From positions 1 through 23,417 of the forward strand of contig JBHORC010000020.1 of the NCBI GenBank assembly GCA_042408445.1: a DNA stretch of 23,417 bases. The letters are read 5' to 3'. The notes beneath the pieces are model-generated. The model saw nothing but the letters and a program-made list of their open reading frames with translations, searched no databases and was not told the DNA's origin. The DNA is from CF-46 sp042408445. GTDB lineage: Bacteria; Chloroflexota; Limnocylindria; Limnocylindrales; CSP1-4. This document shows, in pieces, positions 1-7,158 of this stretch (the stretch's first letter is position 1; every line of letters begins with the position of its first letter). The position numbers were made by a program, and so were the translations under genes.

Positions 1-10
1 GGCCGACCGG

Positions 11-28
11 GGCGCGGCGCGCCGCGCC
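11..28. other. Perfect 18-bp GC palindrome downstream of the DMT permease gene
   Basis: The two 9-base arms ggcgcggcg and cgccgcgcc are exact reverse complements with no spacer. The palindrome lies about 30 bp beyond the stop codon of the minus-strand DMT permease. The motif gaccggg recurs around it at 5, 29 and 47. It could fold as a GC-rich hairpin and act as a terminator or 3'-end stabiliser, but no T-tract follows, so that role is only a guess. Confidence 0.35.
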
Positions 29-59
29 GACCGGGCGCGGCCGCGCGACCGGGCTGGCC

Positions 60-1187
60 CTACCTCGCGCGGACGAGCCTCGATGGCATCCCGCTCCGGG
101 TGATCAGCACGCCAGCGACGATCACGATCCCGCCGACGATCTGGCCCAACCGCACGTCCTCGTTCAGCAGCAACGCGGCCAGGACCACCGCCAGCGCCGG
201 AACGAGGAACTGGTACGCGGAGGTGCGGGTCGGCCCGATCACCCGCACCCCGTTCTGGACCACGACGTTCGAGATGCCCGCCGCGAGAAACCCGGAGTAC
301 AGCACGGCGCCGATCGCGCTCGGTGGCAGCGCCCCGAGGTCGACCGCCCCGAGCTGCACCAGCGCCACGGGCGCGAGCACGAGGGTCCCCGCGACCGTCG
401 CCCAGGCCGTCGCCCGCAACGGCGAGTGGCGGTTCAGATACGGCGCCCCGAACGCGAGGTAGATCGACCAGCAGACCGCGGCGAGCAGCGTGATCCCCTC
501 ACCCGCGAGGGATCGGCCCAGCGTCAGTCCCGGCCCGGACGCGATGACGAGCGCAACGCCCGCAAACGACACGAGCCCGCCGGCGAGCTTCGCCGGCGTC
601 AGGACATCGGATCGTGCGATCACGGACAGGAACGCCACGAGGACCGGCGTCGCGGCAATGATCAGTGCGGAATCGCCCGCGGCCACGGTCGTCAGCCCGG
701 TCGTCCAGAGGATCTGGTAGATCCCGAAGCCGAGGGCGCCGAGCAGGACGATCCCGGCGAAATCGCGGCGCGGCATCCCGAAGGATCCTTCGCGCAGTCG
801 CAGCAGGACGAGCAGCGTCACGGACGCGATCGCGAACCGGAGGAACGTGAAGCCGACCGGCGGCAGGACCGCGAGCGCGGACTTGACGACGATGAAGTTC
901 GCCGCCCACAGGATCATGACGACCAGGACGCCGACCTCGGCGAGCCGGCGGTCCGCGGCCGGGGTCCTCTCCGCGGCCGGGGTCCTCTCCGCGGCCGGCG
1001 TCCTGTCCGCGGCCGGGGTCCTCACCGCGGCCGGCGTCCCCTCCGCGGCCGACGTCCTCTCCGCCGCCGGCGTCCCCTGCGCGGCGGGCGTGCGGTCCGC
1101 AGTCGGCGCGTGCCCCTCCCCCGCCGCCATCCGATCCGTTCCGGGCACGGACAGTTCGACGCCCGCCGGTTGCCCGGCGGGCGTCAT
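60..1187 (-). CDS. DMT/EamA-family permease with a repeat-expanded N-terminus
   Basis: This is a membrane permease of the drug/metabolite transporter superfamily (EamA type), expected to move a small metabolite across the inner membrane. The substrate cannot be predicted. The 375-residue product has a membrane core from about residue 83, starting LAEVGVLVVMILWAANFIVV, with about ten hydrophobic spans in two halves as the family shows. The 80 residues before it are soluble and low complexity, with a hexapeptide RTPAAE/D repeated about eight times. The ATG at 1187 has no clear Shine-Dalgarno; a second ATG at residue 20 (1130) is possible. A start at residue 91 would cut into the first span. It is the last gene of the minus-strand run, 51 bp after a small membrane protein gene. 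The family call is firm; the exact start and the role of the tail are not. Confidence 0.85.
   Translation of the reverse strand: MTPAGQPAGVELSVPGTDRMAAGEGHAPTADRTPAAQGTPAAERTSAAEGTPAAVRTPAADRTPAAERTPAAERTPAADRRLAEVGVLVVMILWAANFIVVKSALAVLPPVGFTFLRFAIASVTLLVLLRLREGSFGMPRRDFAGIVLLGALGFGIYQILWTTGLTTVAAGDSALIIAATPVLVAFLSVIARSDVLTPAKLAGGLVSFAGVALVIASGPGLTLGRSLAGEGITLLAAVCWSIYLAFGAPYLNRHSPLRATAWATVAGTLVLAPVALVQLGAVDLGALPPSAIGAVLYSGFLAAGISNVVVQNGVRVIGPTRTSAYQFLVPALAVVLAALLLNEDVRLGQIVGGIVIVAGVLITRSGMPSRLVRAR
952..1095. repeat. 18-bp in-frame tandem repeat (about 8 copies) in the DMT permease gene
   Basis: The unit on the plus strand is tccgcggccggggtcctc. Copies begin at 952, 970, 988, 1006, 1024, 1042 and 1060, with a degenerate copy at 1078. 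The first two copies are identical; the others differ at one to a few positions. Because 18 is a multiple of three the array keeps the reading frame and encodes repeated hexapeptides of the form R/G-T-P-A-A-E/D. Copy number could change by slippage without breaking the permease. Confidence 0.93.
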
Positions 1188-1200
1188 CGTCTCGGACGTG

Positions 1201-1223
1201 GCCGCGGCGGTCGAAGCCGCGGC
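1201..1223. other. Inverted repeat just upstream of the DMT permease start
   Basis: Arms gccgcggc (1201-1208) and gccgcggc (1216-1223) are self-complementary and separated by 7 bases, giving an 8-bp stem. The structure ends 13 nt before the ATG at 1187, between the small membrane protein gene and the DMT gene. It could be a weak intercistronic terminator or a hairpin affecting translation. In DNA this GC-rich it could also be chance. Confidence 0.35.
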
Positions 1224-1238
1224 AGCAGACTCCTCGAT

Positions 1239-1394
1239 CTAGGCGCCTTCGCGATCGAGCTCGAGGAGGTCGTCCTCCTGCTCCTCGGTGACCTTCAGCC
1301 AGACGAAGAGTCCGGCGAGGACGATGAGCGGGATGACGATGAGCGCGGCAAGGGTGATGCCGAGGGCGACGGCAACGGTCTTGAGGGCCTTCAT
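1239..1394 (-). CDS. Small single-span membrane protein, 51 residues
   Basis: I do not recognise a family. The product starts MKALKTVAVALGITLAALIV, has one long hydrophobic stretch from about residue 5 to 33, and ends in an acidic tail (VTEEQEDDLLELDREGA). Lysines at positions 2 and 5 before the span suggest an N-in, C-out helix or an uncleaved signal anchor. A Shine-Dalgarno GGAGG lies 8 nt before the ATG, one of the best ribosome binding sites in the window and the main reason to accept so short a gene. It sits 78 bp after the duplicated-domain protein gene and 51 bp before the DMT permease, all on the same strand, so it is probably co-transcribed. It could be a small regulator or partner of a nearby transporter, but nothing in the sequence proves this. 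Confidence 0.72.
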   Translation of the reverse strand: MKALKTVAVALGITLAALIVIPLIVLAGLFVWLKVTEEQEDDLLELDREGA

Positions 1395-1402
1395 GGTTCG
1401 AT

Positions 1403-1407
1403 CCTCC
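1403..1407 (-). promoter_or_regulatory. Shine-Dalgarno GGAGG of the 51-residue membrane protein
   Basis: On the minus strand GGAGG precedes the ATG at 1394 by 8 nt. It fixes the start of an otherwise easily missed gene. Confidence 0.75.
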
Positions 1408-1472
1408 GTCACGGTTCGATGGCTGGGCGGTTGGTCGGGGTGGCTGGAGCCGCTCGACCTCCGGTCAGTGCC

Positions 1473-1979
1473 CTAGCGCTTGACCGGCGTCGGGATCCGG
1501 AGCCCAGGACCCCGGGCGACGAGCTCGGCGATGTCGTCCTTCGTGAACTCGGCGAGGACATGCTCGCCGTGCTGGCCGCCGCGGAAGAGCCGGACGACGA
1601 ACGCGCCATTCTGCTCGAAGAAGAAGACGTCCCGCGGCTTCTGCTCGTCCATGTAGCGGCCGATGACGCGGAGCGCGGTCTCGTAGAAGCCGGCGTCCCG
1701 CTGCGGCTCGGGGCCCGCCTTGCCACGACGCGCGACCGATTCTTCCATGAACCGGGCGATGTCGTCGTCGAGGAAGGTCAGGGTCTCCTTGGCCTGCGAG
1801 CCGACGGACTCGGACCAGGTGCCGCCGGGCGAGGCCGCGGAGACGATTCCCTGGACGATGAACCCGTCGGGCGCCTCGACGAGGAGGATCTCCCGCATCC
1901 CGCGCTGATCGATGAAGGCGCCGATCGAGCGGAACACCTCCTCGAAATCCTGGCGCGGGCTGCCCTCGTAGATGCGCAT
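1473..1979 (-). CDS. Unknown protein made of two copies of one small alpha/beta domain
   Basis: I do not recognise this 168-residue protein. It is built from an internal duplication. Residues 12-81 and 98-156 share the order: helix (FEEVFRSIGAFIDQRG against YETALRVIGRYMDEQKP), strands (REILLVEAPDGFIVQG against RDVFFFEQNGAFVVRLF), then a closing helix (FLDDDIARFMEE against FTKDDIAELVAR). No signal peptide or membrane span is visible, so it is probably cytoplasmic. The start at 1979 is preferred over 2012 because a purine-rich GAGGGAGG-type ribosome binding site lies just before it and the upstream 11 residues (SRRPHPEGG) look non-native. It follows the ABC-2 permease gene by 60 bp on the same strand and may belong to that operon. 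A ligand-binding or protein-interaction role is conceivable, but no catalytic motif is seen. Confidence 0.75.
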   Translation of the reverse strand: MRIYEGSPRQDFEEVFRSIGAFIDQRGMREILLVEAPDGFIVQGIVSAASPGGTWSESVGSQAKETLTFLDDDIARFMEESVARRGKAGPEPQRDAGFYETALRVIGRYMDEQKPRDVFFFEQNGAFVVRLFRGGQHGEHVLAEFTKDDIAELVARGPGLRIPTPVKR

Positions 1980-2039
1980 CAGGCCTCCCTCTGGGTGCGG
2001 CCGCCGGGACATCGGGTCACGGCCGACCGTGGCAGTTGG

Positions 2040-3005
2040 TTAGGATCCGGTGGTGTCGTCGAGGAGGCCGCGATCCTTTGCCCGTCGGTCGCTCGCCCGG
2101 AACACGGCCACTGCCGCGAGTGTAGCCACCGCTCCGGTGAGCAGCAAGGCGAGAACGATCTCTCCGGACGACGGCCGAAGGGCGCCGGTGAGCTGCTGGA
2201 AGGCCGATCCCGCACCGCCGATGCCCGAGACGCTCCCCGGGACGATCGCGTCGCGGACGCCCTCGATCCACCACGTGAGCGGCGTGAGCAACCCGAGGAT
2301 CTGGGCCGGACCGGGGAGCACGGACAACGGGAAGACGACGCCCGAGATGAGGAACAGGGCGCCGGCGACCGCCTCCGGATACGACCACGACTCCTGTCGG
2401 GTCTGCATGCAGACCGCGGCGAGCATCAGCCCGATGGCGAGGATCGAGGCGACGCCCAGGACGAGGACCGCGGCGAGCAGCAGCCACTGGACTCTACCCG
2501 GGTCGAACGGCACGCCGAGCACCAGCACGCCGACGCCGAGTGTGATCGCGGCCCCCATCGCGCCGACGCCGATCCGGGCAACACCGCGGCCGAACACAAC
2601 GGCCAGGAAGTCGCTCGGGCTGACGTAGACGTACTTCAGCATCCGGTACCGCTCGCGGTCGTCGAGGATCATCCAGGCGAGGCCGCTGACGCCCGACAGG
2701 ACGAACGACCAGAGCGCGCTGCCGACGACGACGAACGCCCGGTAGTCCGGCCGGGCGCCGCCGCTGATGACGTCGAGCATGACGACGAGGATCAGGGCGC
2801 TCGCCAGCGGCTTTGCAACCGAGTAGATGAAGAACAGGATCGGGTCGGTCCAGTTCGCCTCCATCTGCCAGCCGAGCCGGACGGCGGTCAGGAAGCTGCG
2901 GCGGACATCGGTCCAGCCCCGGCCCCGTGTTCGGGCGGGGTCGAAGCCGCCCCATTCGGGCGATCCGAGGCCTCGCGTCGGCTCGGCGGTCGTCGTCACT
3001 GCCAT
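2040..3005 (-). CDS. ABC-2 type exporter permease (second subunit)
   Basis: This is the membrane subunit of an ABC-2 type exporter, 321 residues. After a soluble N-terminus of about 45 residues come six hydrophobic spans, including KPLASALILVVMLDVISGG, FVVVGSALWSFVLSG and VAGALFLISGVVFPLSVLPG, followed by the LTPLTWWIEGVRDAI segment typical of ABC-2 permeases before the last span. The ATG at 3005 overlaps the end of the upstream permease gene by 10 bp, indicating translational coupling; an in-frame extension to 3302 lies wholly inside that gene and is rejected. With the ATPase at 3919-5025 and the permease at 2996-3922 it would form a heterodimeric exporter like the DrrAB or NodIJ families. 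Substrate unknown: drug, lipid or polysaccharide are all possible. Confidence 0.87.
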   Translation of the reverse strand: MAVTTTAEPTRGLGSPEWGGFDPARTRGRGWTDVRRSFLTAVRLGWQMEANWTDPILFFIYSVAKPLASALILVVMLDVISGGARPDYRAFVVVGSALWSFVLSGVSGLAWMILDDRERYRMLKYVYVSPSDFLAVVFGRGVARIGVGAMGAAITLGVGVLVLGVPFDPGRVQWLLLAAVLVLGVASILAIGLMLAAVCMQTRQESWSYPEAVAGALFLISGVVFPLSVLPGPAQILGLLTPLTWWIEGVRDAIVPGSVSGIGGAGSAFQQLTGALRPSSGEIVLALLLTGAVATLAAVAVFRASDRRAKDRGLLDDTTGS

Positions 3006-3922
3006 CGAACCGACAGACGGCCCTCCTGGCGGGCGCGGCGCTCCAGCGTCACGAGCGTCCACCGCGCGAGGGCGAGGAACACCACGACCATCGCGACGAG
3101 GATGGCGGCCTCGATCGTGGGCGACGGCGTCCCGCTGGGATAGGCCGCCCCGGCAAAGGCGAGCTGGCGCATCGCGTCGAGCCCGACCGCGAGCGGCAGG
3201 AGGCTGATCGCGACGGACCCCAGCACGCCCAGCCGGGCGATCGGGAAGTTCAGGCCCGAGACGAAGTACACGGGCTCGACGAGGAGCTGGGTCAGATGCC
3301 ACGCCTCACGGCCCCACATGAGGAACAGGCTCGCGAGGACCATCCCGAGCCCGTAGAGCGCGGCCAGTGTGAGCAGGAAGACGCCGAACAGGAGCGCCCA
3401 CTCCTGGACCGAGAACGTCACGCCGAAGATCGTCGTCGCGATCAGGAGGACGGCTGCGGCGCGCGTCGAGCTCATCACGAACCCGCCCACGGCCATCCCG
3501 AACAGGACGGCCATGATGTTCATCGGGGCCGCGAAGTAGAGCTCCAGGTTGCCCTGGCTCTTCTCCCACCACAGCTGCTGAGCCATCATCCAGATCACGT
3601 TGAGCCAGAACGCGGTCATCGCGCCGCCGAGCACGACGAAGCCGATGTACTGCGATGGCGCCTGGAGCGCCCGGTAGACGAACACGAACGCGCTCGTCGC
3701 GAGGAACGGCAGCAGGATCTCGAAGAAGAGCCAGCTCTTCTCGCGGGCGAGGCCGGTCATCCGCGGGTATGCCCGCCCGTAGACCGCGCGGAGATCCGTC
3801 ATCAGGACCTGCCGCCTGGTCCACGTCGCCGCGGCCTGCGGGCTCGCGGTGGGTCGATAGACGAAGGCCGTGCGTCCGCCGCCAGCCCGGGATGCGCTGC
3901 TCGCGCCCGTGTCGGTCGTCAC
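2996..3922 (-). CDS. ABC-2 type exporter permease (first subunit)
   Basis: This 308-residue ABC-2 permease has a soluble N-terminus of about 60 residues and then six hydrophobic spans, for example FFEILLPFLATSAFVFVYRA, IGFVVLGGAMTAFWLNVIW and ILVAMVVVFLALARWTLV. The segment WEKSQGNLELYFAAPMNIM is the usual loop between spans 2 and 3 of this family (compare E-x-G-T-x-E-x-L-x-x-P/S). It starts with GTG at 3922 and overlaps the upstream ATPase stop by 4 bp (GTGA). Its own 3' end overlaps the second permease by 10 bp. The two permeases are only distantly similar, so a heterodimeric channel with one shared ATPase is likely. The transported compound cannot be inferred. Confidence 0.88.
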   Translation of the reverse strand: MTTDTGASSASRAGGGRTAFVYRPTASPQAAATWTRRQVLMTDLRAVYGRAYPRMTGLAREKSWLFFEILLPFLATSAFVFVYRALQAPSQYIGFVVLGGAMTAFWLNVIWMMAQQLWWEKSQGNLELYFAAPMNIMAVLFGMAVGGFVMSSTRAAAVLLIATTIFGVTFSVQEWALLFGVFLLTLAALYGLGMVLASLFLMWGREAWHLTQLLVEPVYFVSGLNFPIARLGVLGSVAISLLPLAVGLDAMRQLAFAGAAYPSGTPSPTIEAAILVAMVVVFLALARWTLVTLERRARQEGRLSVRWQ

Positions 3923-5025
3923 GCGACGTCCTCGGTTTCGCGCTCGCGGGCGTCCTCCGTCGCGTGGACCTCGCCACCCGGGGTCCGCTCCAGACGCTCG
4001 TCGGTCTCGTCGAAGCCGCGCCCGACCAGCTCGACGAACACGTCCTCCAGCGAGGGCTCGGACTTGCGGAGGGCGAGGATGTGGGCACCGAGACCGCCGA
4101 GCGCGCCGACGACGCCTCCGAGCGCCGCGTCGTCGACGAGCGCGAGGTTGATCTCGACTGTCTGACGGTCGTTCGCTGTGTCGCCGCCGTCGTCGCTGGC
4201 CGCCAGCCCGGCGCTCACGACACCGGGGAGCTGGCGAAGCGCAGCCGCGCCGCCGTCGAGCCGGTCCACCTCGAGGCGGAAGACGCTCTCCTGCTGGACG
4301 CGCTTCTTCAGCTCGTCCGGCGTCCCGAGCGCGAGGATCCGGCCGTGATCGACGATCGCGATCCGGTCACAGAGCTCGTCCGCCTCCTGCATGTAGTGGG
4401 TCGTCAGGAGGACGGTCCGGCCCGGGACGGCGGCCTTCCACGCGAGCACGAGCTCGCGGACGGAGCGCGCGGCGGCGACATCGAGGCCGAGCGTCGGCTC
4501 GTCGAGGAAGAAGATCCACGGATCGTTGAGCAGGCCGCGGGCGAAGTTCATCCGCTGCCGCTGGCCGGTGGAAAGCGTCGCGACCCGCTGCTCGCGCTGG
4601 TCCTGCAGCCCGACCGCATCGATCAGCTCGTCCACCCGGTTCCAGCCGTCGCGCGTGGGCAGGCCGTAGAACTGGCTGAACATCCAGAGCTGCTCGCGGA
4701 CCGTGAGGATCCCGTAGCCGGACTGCTCGCCGCCCGCGACCATGTTCATGATCCGGCGGATCTGCTTCGTCTGGCGCTCGACGTCGAAGCCGAAGATCCG
4801 GGCGGTCCCCTCGCTCGGCAGCAGCAGCGTCGTCAGGATCTTGATCAGCGTCGTCTTGCCGGCGCCGTTCGGCCCGAGCAGCCCGAAGAACTCGCCCGGC
4901 TCGACCTCGAGGTCGACGCCGTCGAGCGCGACGACCGGCTTCGGCTTGACGTTGTACGTCCGACGGACGCCGCGGACATCGATCGCCAGCGGCTGGTCGG
5001 GCTGATTGGGCTGGCTCGCGGACAC
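3919..5025 (-). CDS. ABC exporter ATP-binding protein
   Basis: This is the cytoplasmic ATPase of the ABC-2 exporter, 368 residues. Walker A is GPNGAGKTT (51-59), the signature is LSTGQRQR (151-158), and Walker B is IFFLDEPTLGLD (171-182), followed by the switch histidine in LLTTHYMQEADEL. The segment after about residue 235 matches the accessory C-terminal domain common in DrrA/NodI-like exporters. Here it carries an extra charged tail ending in repeated E/R residues. The start is GTG at 5025 with no obvious Shine-Dalgarno; a TAGACT -10-like box lies 36 nt upstream on the same strand. Both permease genes follow with overlaps, so the three are one transcription unit. Multidrug, antibiotic or surface-polymer export would all fit; nothing in the window chooses between them. 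Confidence 0.92.
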   Translation of the reverse strand: MSASQPNQPDQPLAIDVRGVRRTYNVKPKPVVALDGVDLEVEPGEFFGLLGPNGAGKTTLIKILTTLLLPSEGTARIFGFDVERQTKQIRRIMNMVAGGEQSGYGILTVREQLWMFSQFYGLPTRDGWNRVDELIDAVGLQDQREQRVATLSTGQRQRMNFARGLLNDPWIFFLDEPTLGLDVAAARSVRELVLAWKAAVPGRTVLLTTHYMQEADELCDRIAIVDHGRILALGTPDELKKRVQQESVFRLEVDRLDGGAAALRQLPGVVSAGLAASDDGGDTANDRQTVEINLALVDDAALGGVVGALGGLGAHILALRKSEPSLEDVFVELVGRGFDETDERLERTPGGEVHATEDARERETEDVA

Positions 5026-5061
5026 GGGACACCAGGGACGCGAGAGGCTGAAGGGACGCGG

Positions 5062-5067
5062 AGTCTA
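5062..5067 (-). promoter_or_regulatory. Possible -10 box (TAGACT) of the ABC-2 exporter operon
   Basis: TAGACT on the minus strand lies 36 nt upstream of the GTG at 5025, in the 80-bp gap after psuG. No convincing -35 element is seen, and read-through from psuG is equally possible. Confidence 0.3.
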
Positions 5068-5105
5068 CCGCTCGGTTGGGATCCCGGTTGGACGGTGCCG
5101 GCGCG

Positions 5106-6059
5106 TCAGTCGGCGCGCGCTCGCCCGAGTGCGACCGCCAGCTCCGCTGCCGCGCCGGCGTTGTTGACGATCAGGGCGGTGTTCGCCCGGACGGATGCGC
5201 CGCCGGTGATCTCCGCGATCCTCGCCAGGAGCCACGGGGTCGTCGCGGGGCCGCTGATTTTGGCCGCCGCCGCATCGCGGATCGCCTGCTCGACGGCCTC
5301 GCTCGCCATGTCCCTCGGGAGGGCGTCGGCCTCGCGGGGCGGCACGCAGACAAGGACGCCGCTACCACCGACCGCGACGTGGGCCGCGACGAGTCGGGCC
5401 GCGGTCGCGACATCGGCGACGACCTGCGGAGACAGGACCGCGCTCGTCCGCGAGTAGAACCCGGGCAGCTCGGGCTGGCCGATCGTGACAACGGGCACGC
5501 CACGCGTCTCGAGATATTCGAGCGTCGCGGGCACGTCCAGGATCGCCTTGGGCCCCGCACACACGACGACGATCGGCGTTCGCGCCAGCTCGTCGAGGTC
5601 GGACGAGATGTCGAAGGTGGCCGCGACGCCCTCGCGGCCGGCCGCGCCGAGCGCGCCGCGGTGGACGCCCCCGATCCCGCCCGTCGCGAAGACGCGGATG
5701 CCGGCTGCATCGGCGGCCATCATCGTGGCCGAGACGGTCGTCGCGGCCCAGCCGCCACCACTCAGCGCCATCGCGACGCTCGGTCGCGCCGCCTTGAGGA
5801 CGGATCCGGGCGCGGCCGTGGCCAGCGCGACGAGCGCGTCGGGCTCGAGACCGACGAGGAACCGCCCGTCGCGGATCGCGACCGTTGCGGGAACCGCGCC
5901 GTGCTCGCGGACCGCGGCCTCCGACGCCTGCGCCACCTCGAGGTTCTGGGGATACGGCAGGCCGTGGCTGATCAGCGTTGATTCGAGGGCGACGACGGGG
6001 CGGCCGGTCTCGATCGCCGCAGCGACCTCCGGTTGGACGTGGATGCGGTCGCGGTTCAC
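5106..6059 (-). CDS. psuG: Pseudouridine-5'-phosphate glycosidase
   Basis: This enzyme reversibly splits pseudouridine 5'-phosphate into uracil and ribose 5-phosphate in the cytoplasm. The 317-residue length matches the PsuG/IndA family (about 300-310). Family motifs run in order: PVVALESTLISHGLPYPQNL (21-40, E26), VLKAARPSVAMA (88-99, K89), FATGGIGGVHRG (124-135), FDISSDLDEL (149-158) and VVVCAGPKAILD (164-175, K171). These contain the acidic and lysine residues that form the active site and the Schiff base in characterised PsuG. The GTG start at 6059 overlaps the stop of the upstream PfkB-type kinase by 4 bp (GTGA), the classic psuK-psuG coupling. In some organisms PsuG and PsuK are fused; here they are separate. 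The ribose 5-phosphate produced would feed the pentose phosphate enzymes encoded next door. Confidence 0.95.
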   Translation of the reverse strand: MNRDRIHVQPEVAAAIETGRPVVALESTLISHGLPYPQNLEVAQASEAAVREHGAVPATVAIRDGRFLVGLEPDALVALATAAPGSVLKAARPSVAMALSGGGWAATTVSATMMAADAAGIRVFATGGIGGVHRGALGAAGREGVAATFDISSDLDELARTPIVVVCAGPKAILDVPATLEYLETRGVPVVTIGQPELPGFYSRTSAVLSPQVVADVATAARLVAAHVAVGGSGVLVCVPPREADALPRDMASEAVEQAIRDAAAAKISGPATTPWLLARIAEITGGASVRANTALIVNNAGAAAELAVALGRARAD

Positions 6060-7042
6060 AGCGTCAAGCTGCGGCCCGGCGCCGCCAGCTGTCGAGCCGC
6101 GGCGCGGTTGCCGGCGACCGCCGCGCGCCGGAGCGCCGCCGGCCTGCAGCGCGTCTCGACCGGGCTCGAGAGCCAGCTCATCAGGAAGCCGGCATCGAAT
6201 GCGTCACCGGCGCCCGTCGAGTCGCTGGCGTCGAGGGGCGCCGTCGCGACGACGAAGCTGACGGGGTCGCCGTCGCCAGTCGCGATCACCGACGCACCGG
6301 ATCGGCCGTGCTTGAGAACCACGACGGGCGCGAGGCGGGCCAGCCGATCGGCCTCGGCCCGGCCGAGCAGGGCATCCGCTTCGGCACGGGTCGCGAACAG
6401 GAGGTCCGGCGCCACGGCCCGGAGGAGCGCCTGGGCCGATCGGCGACCGTTCGCGAGCAACGGGCCGACGGACGCCAGGTCCAGGCTGACCAGGGCGCCC
6501 GACGCTCGCGCCAGCTCCACGGCCCGCCGGCCCGCTTTCCCGAGCGGCTCGCCGAGCAGGGAATAGGCCGGCAGGTGCAGGGCGTCGACCCGAAGCAGCT
6601 CCGGACGGAGATCGGCGGGCGTGAGGTGGTCGGCGGCGCCGCGATCCGCGACGAAGCTCCGCTCGCCACCCGGCGCGACGATCACACCGATCCGGCCGGT
6701 CCGCTCCCCGGTGACGCGGCGCGCGCGGAGGCGAACCCCGTCCGAGGCGAGCGCGGCCACGAGGCTGCGCCCCTCGGCGTCGCGGCCGATCGCGCACACG
6801 AGCGTCGATCGGGCACCGAGTCGTGCCAGCCACCGTGCGGTGTTCGCGGCCGATCCGCCCTGCCGCAGCAGCACGCGACCCGGCACGTCCGTCCCGGTCT
6901 CGAGCCGGCGAACGGGCGCGACCACGACGTCGAGCATCAGGTCGCCCACCACGAGCACGCGCGGCGCTGCACCGTGGGTCGCGGCGGCACGCCTCGCGCG
7001 ACGAACGCGGAGCACGGGGGAGACACGCAGCACGGGGGACAC
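6056..7042 (-). CDS. psuK: PfkB-family sugar kinase, probably pseudouridine kinase
   Basis: This is a ribokinase/PfkB-fold kinase, 328 residues. Motifs: VLVVGDLMLDVVV (29-41), the substrate-binding QGGSAANTARWLARLG (61-76) and the ATP/anion-hole signature DSTGAGDAFDAG (274-285) with catalytic D280. Translational coupling to psuG makes pseudouridine kinase (pseudouridine + ATP to pseudouridine 5'-phosphate) the best assignment; the PfkB fold alone would also allow ribokinase or another nucleoside kinase. The frame is open up to 7360, but I place the start at the GTG at 7042. A TATCCT -10-like box ends exactly 6 nt before it, and longer versions would run across the divergent tkt promoter. The first 12 residues are a duplicated hexapeptide (SPVLRV-like). 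Downstream GTG codons remain possible starts. Confidence 0.87.
   Translation of the reverse strand: MSPVLRVSPVLRVRRARRAAATHGAAPRVLVVGDLMLDVVVAPVRRLETGTDVPGRVLLRQGGSAANTARWLARLGARSTLVCAIGRDAEGRSLVAALASDGVRLRARRVTGERTGRIGVIVAPGGERSFVADRGAADHLTPADLRPELLRVDALHLPAYSLLGEPLGKAGRRAVELARASGALVSLDLASVGPLLANGRRSAQALLRAVAPDLLFATRAEADALLGRAEADRLARLAPVVVLKHGRSGASVIATGDGDPVSFVVATAPLDASDSTGAGDAFDAGFLMSWLSSPVETRCRPAALRRAAVAGNRAAARQLAAPGRSLTL
7007..7042. repeat. 18-bp direct duplication at the start of psuK
   Basis: On the minus strand gtgtcccccgtgctgcgt (7042-7025) is followed directly by gtctcccccgtgctccgc (7024-7007). The two units differ at three positions. Six codons are duplicated in frame, giving V-S-P-V-L-R twice. 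The unit length is the same as in the repeats at 952-1095 and 12917-12994. Confidence 0.85.
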
Positions 7043-7048
7043 GACCCG

Positions 7049-7054
7049 AGGATA
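7049..7054 (-). promoter_or_regulatory. Putative leaderless -10 box (TATCCT) of psuK
   Basis: TATCCT on the minus strand is followed by six bases (cgggtc) and then the GTG at 7042. Transcription normally starts about 6-8 nt after the -10 box, so the mRNA would begin at or next to the start codon. No Shine-Dalgarno is visible. The same geometry occurs before the citrate synthase gene. Confidence 0.5.
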
Positions 7055-7152
7055 CCGGCGCGGCACAGCGGATCGAACCGTGCTGTCGGCGCCTTCGATC
7101 CCGCTGCAATCCGCCGCGCGTCCGCGTGCCGGGGAAACGCGACCCTCGCGCC

Positions 7153-7158
7153 TACAAT
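7153..7158 (+). promoter_or_regulatory. Putative -10 box (TACAAT) of tkt
   Basis: TACAAT differs from the TATAAT consensus at one position and stands out in a very GC-rich gap. Transcription would start near 7165, leaving a leader of about 74 nt before the tkt ATG. A -35 element is not convincing. Confidence 0.5.

Noticed and set aside
952..1095. 18-bp repeat considered as iterons of a replication origin
   Set aside because: The units are directly adjacent, in frame with a permease gene and encode a regular peptide. No dnaA/rep gene or AT-rich region is nearby.
426..3143. A 905-residue open frame on the plus strand across the DMT, unknown and ABC permease genes
   Set aside because: The translation is Arg/Asp/Glu/Gly-rich low complexity with no domain. 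It is the mirror frame of well-supported minus-strand genes, a known effect of high GC.
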